Assembly (NCBI GenBank): GCA_003819975.1
Contig: RPPU01000291.1
Location: 1 to 6,159 of the forward strand
Direction of reading: 5' to 3'
Origin: Desulfobacteraceae bacterium
Lineage (GTDB): Bacteria; Desulfobacterota; DSM-4660; Desulfatiglandales; HGW-15
DNA length: 6,159 nt
Shown: one piece after another, positions 6,134 through 6,159 of the stretch
Layout: every line of letters starts with the position of its first letter
Numbering within the stretch: position 1 is the first letter of the stretch
The notes under the pieces: generated by a model
What the model was told of the DNA's origin: nothing
What the model saw: only the letters and a program-made list of their open reading frames with translations
Databases searched by the model: none
Program-made: the position numbers and the translations under genes

Positions 6134-6159
6134 CTCTTCCTGCAGGGTTTTTTCAAGTA

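Overview
The window is a gap-free piece of a bacterial cell-surface polysaccharide (O-antigen, capsule or glycan) gene cluster. All six genes lie on the minus strand, so transcription runs from position 6159 towards 1. The sequence gives no firm taxonomic marker. Moderate base composition, Shine-Dalgarno sites and tight operon packing indicate a bacterium, and I do not name a lineage. The cluster continues past both ends: the last gene is cut by the left edge, and the first gene's reading frame is still open at the right edge.

In transcription order the genes are: (1) a radical SAM enzyme with a C-terminal SPASM/twitch-like cysteine set (5120-6133); (2) a protein of uncertain function with hints of a GT-B glycosyltransferase or 2-epimerase-like fold (4129-5127); (3) a TIM-barrel sugar phosphate isomerase/epimerase-like protein (3234-4121); (4) a fusion of a tandem CBS (Bateman) module to a complete UDP-glucose/GDP-mannose-type nucleotide-sugar 6-dehydrogenase (1521-3215); (5) an extended-SDR NAD-dependent epimerase/dehydratase with a GTG start (500-1483); (6) the N-terminal 159 codons of a DegT/DnrJ/EryC1/StrS PLP-dependent sugar aminotransferase (1-479).

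The first three genes are almost fused at the DNA level, with an 8-nt overlap and then a 7-nt gap, and neither junction has a clear Shine-Dalgarno site, which suggests translational coupling. The last three each have their own good Shine-Dalgarno site 8 nt from the start codon. A small hairpin followed by seven T residues sits between the dehydrogenase and the SDR gene and may act as a weak terminator or attenuator inside the operon.

A plausible reading is that the last three genes act in series on a nucleotide sugar: C6 oxidation to a uronic acid, then SDR chemistry (epimerisation, dehydration or decarboxylation), then transamination of a keto-sugar. The TIM-barrel protein, radical SAM enzyme and gene 2 would supply or modify another precursor or attach the sugar. 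The most unusual item is the CBS-dehydrogenase fusion. CBS pairs of this type are better known in front of sugar nucleotidyltransferases in related clusters, so here the regulatory module seems to have been moved onto a different sugar-nucleotide enzyme. There are no RNA genes, mobile elements, CRISPR arrays or long non-coding stretches; the longest intergenic gap is 37 nt.
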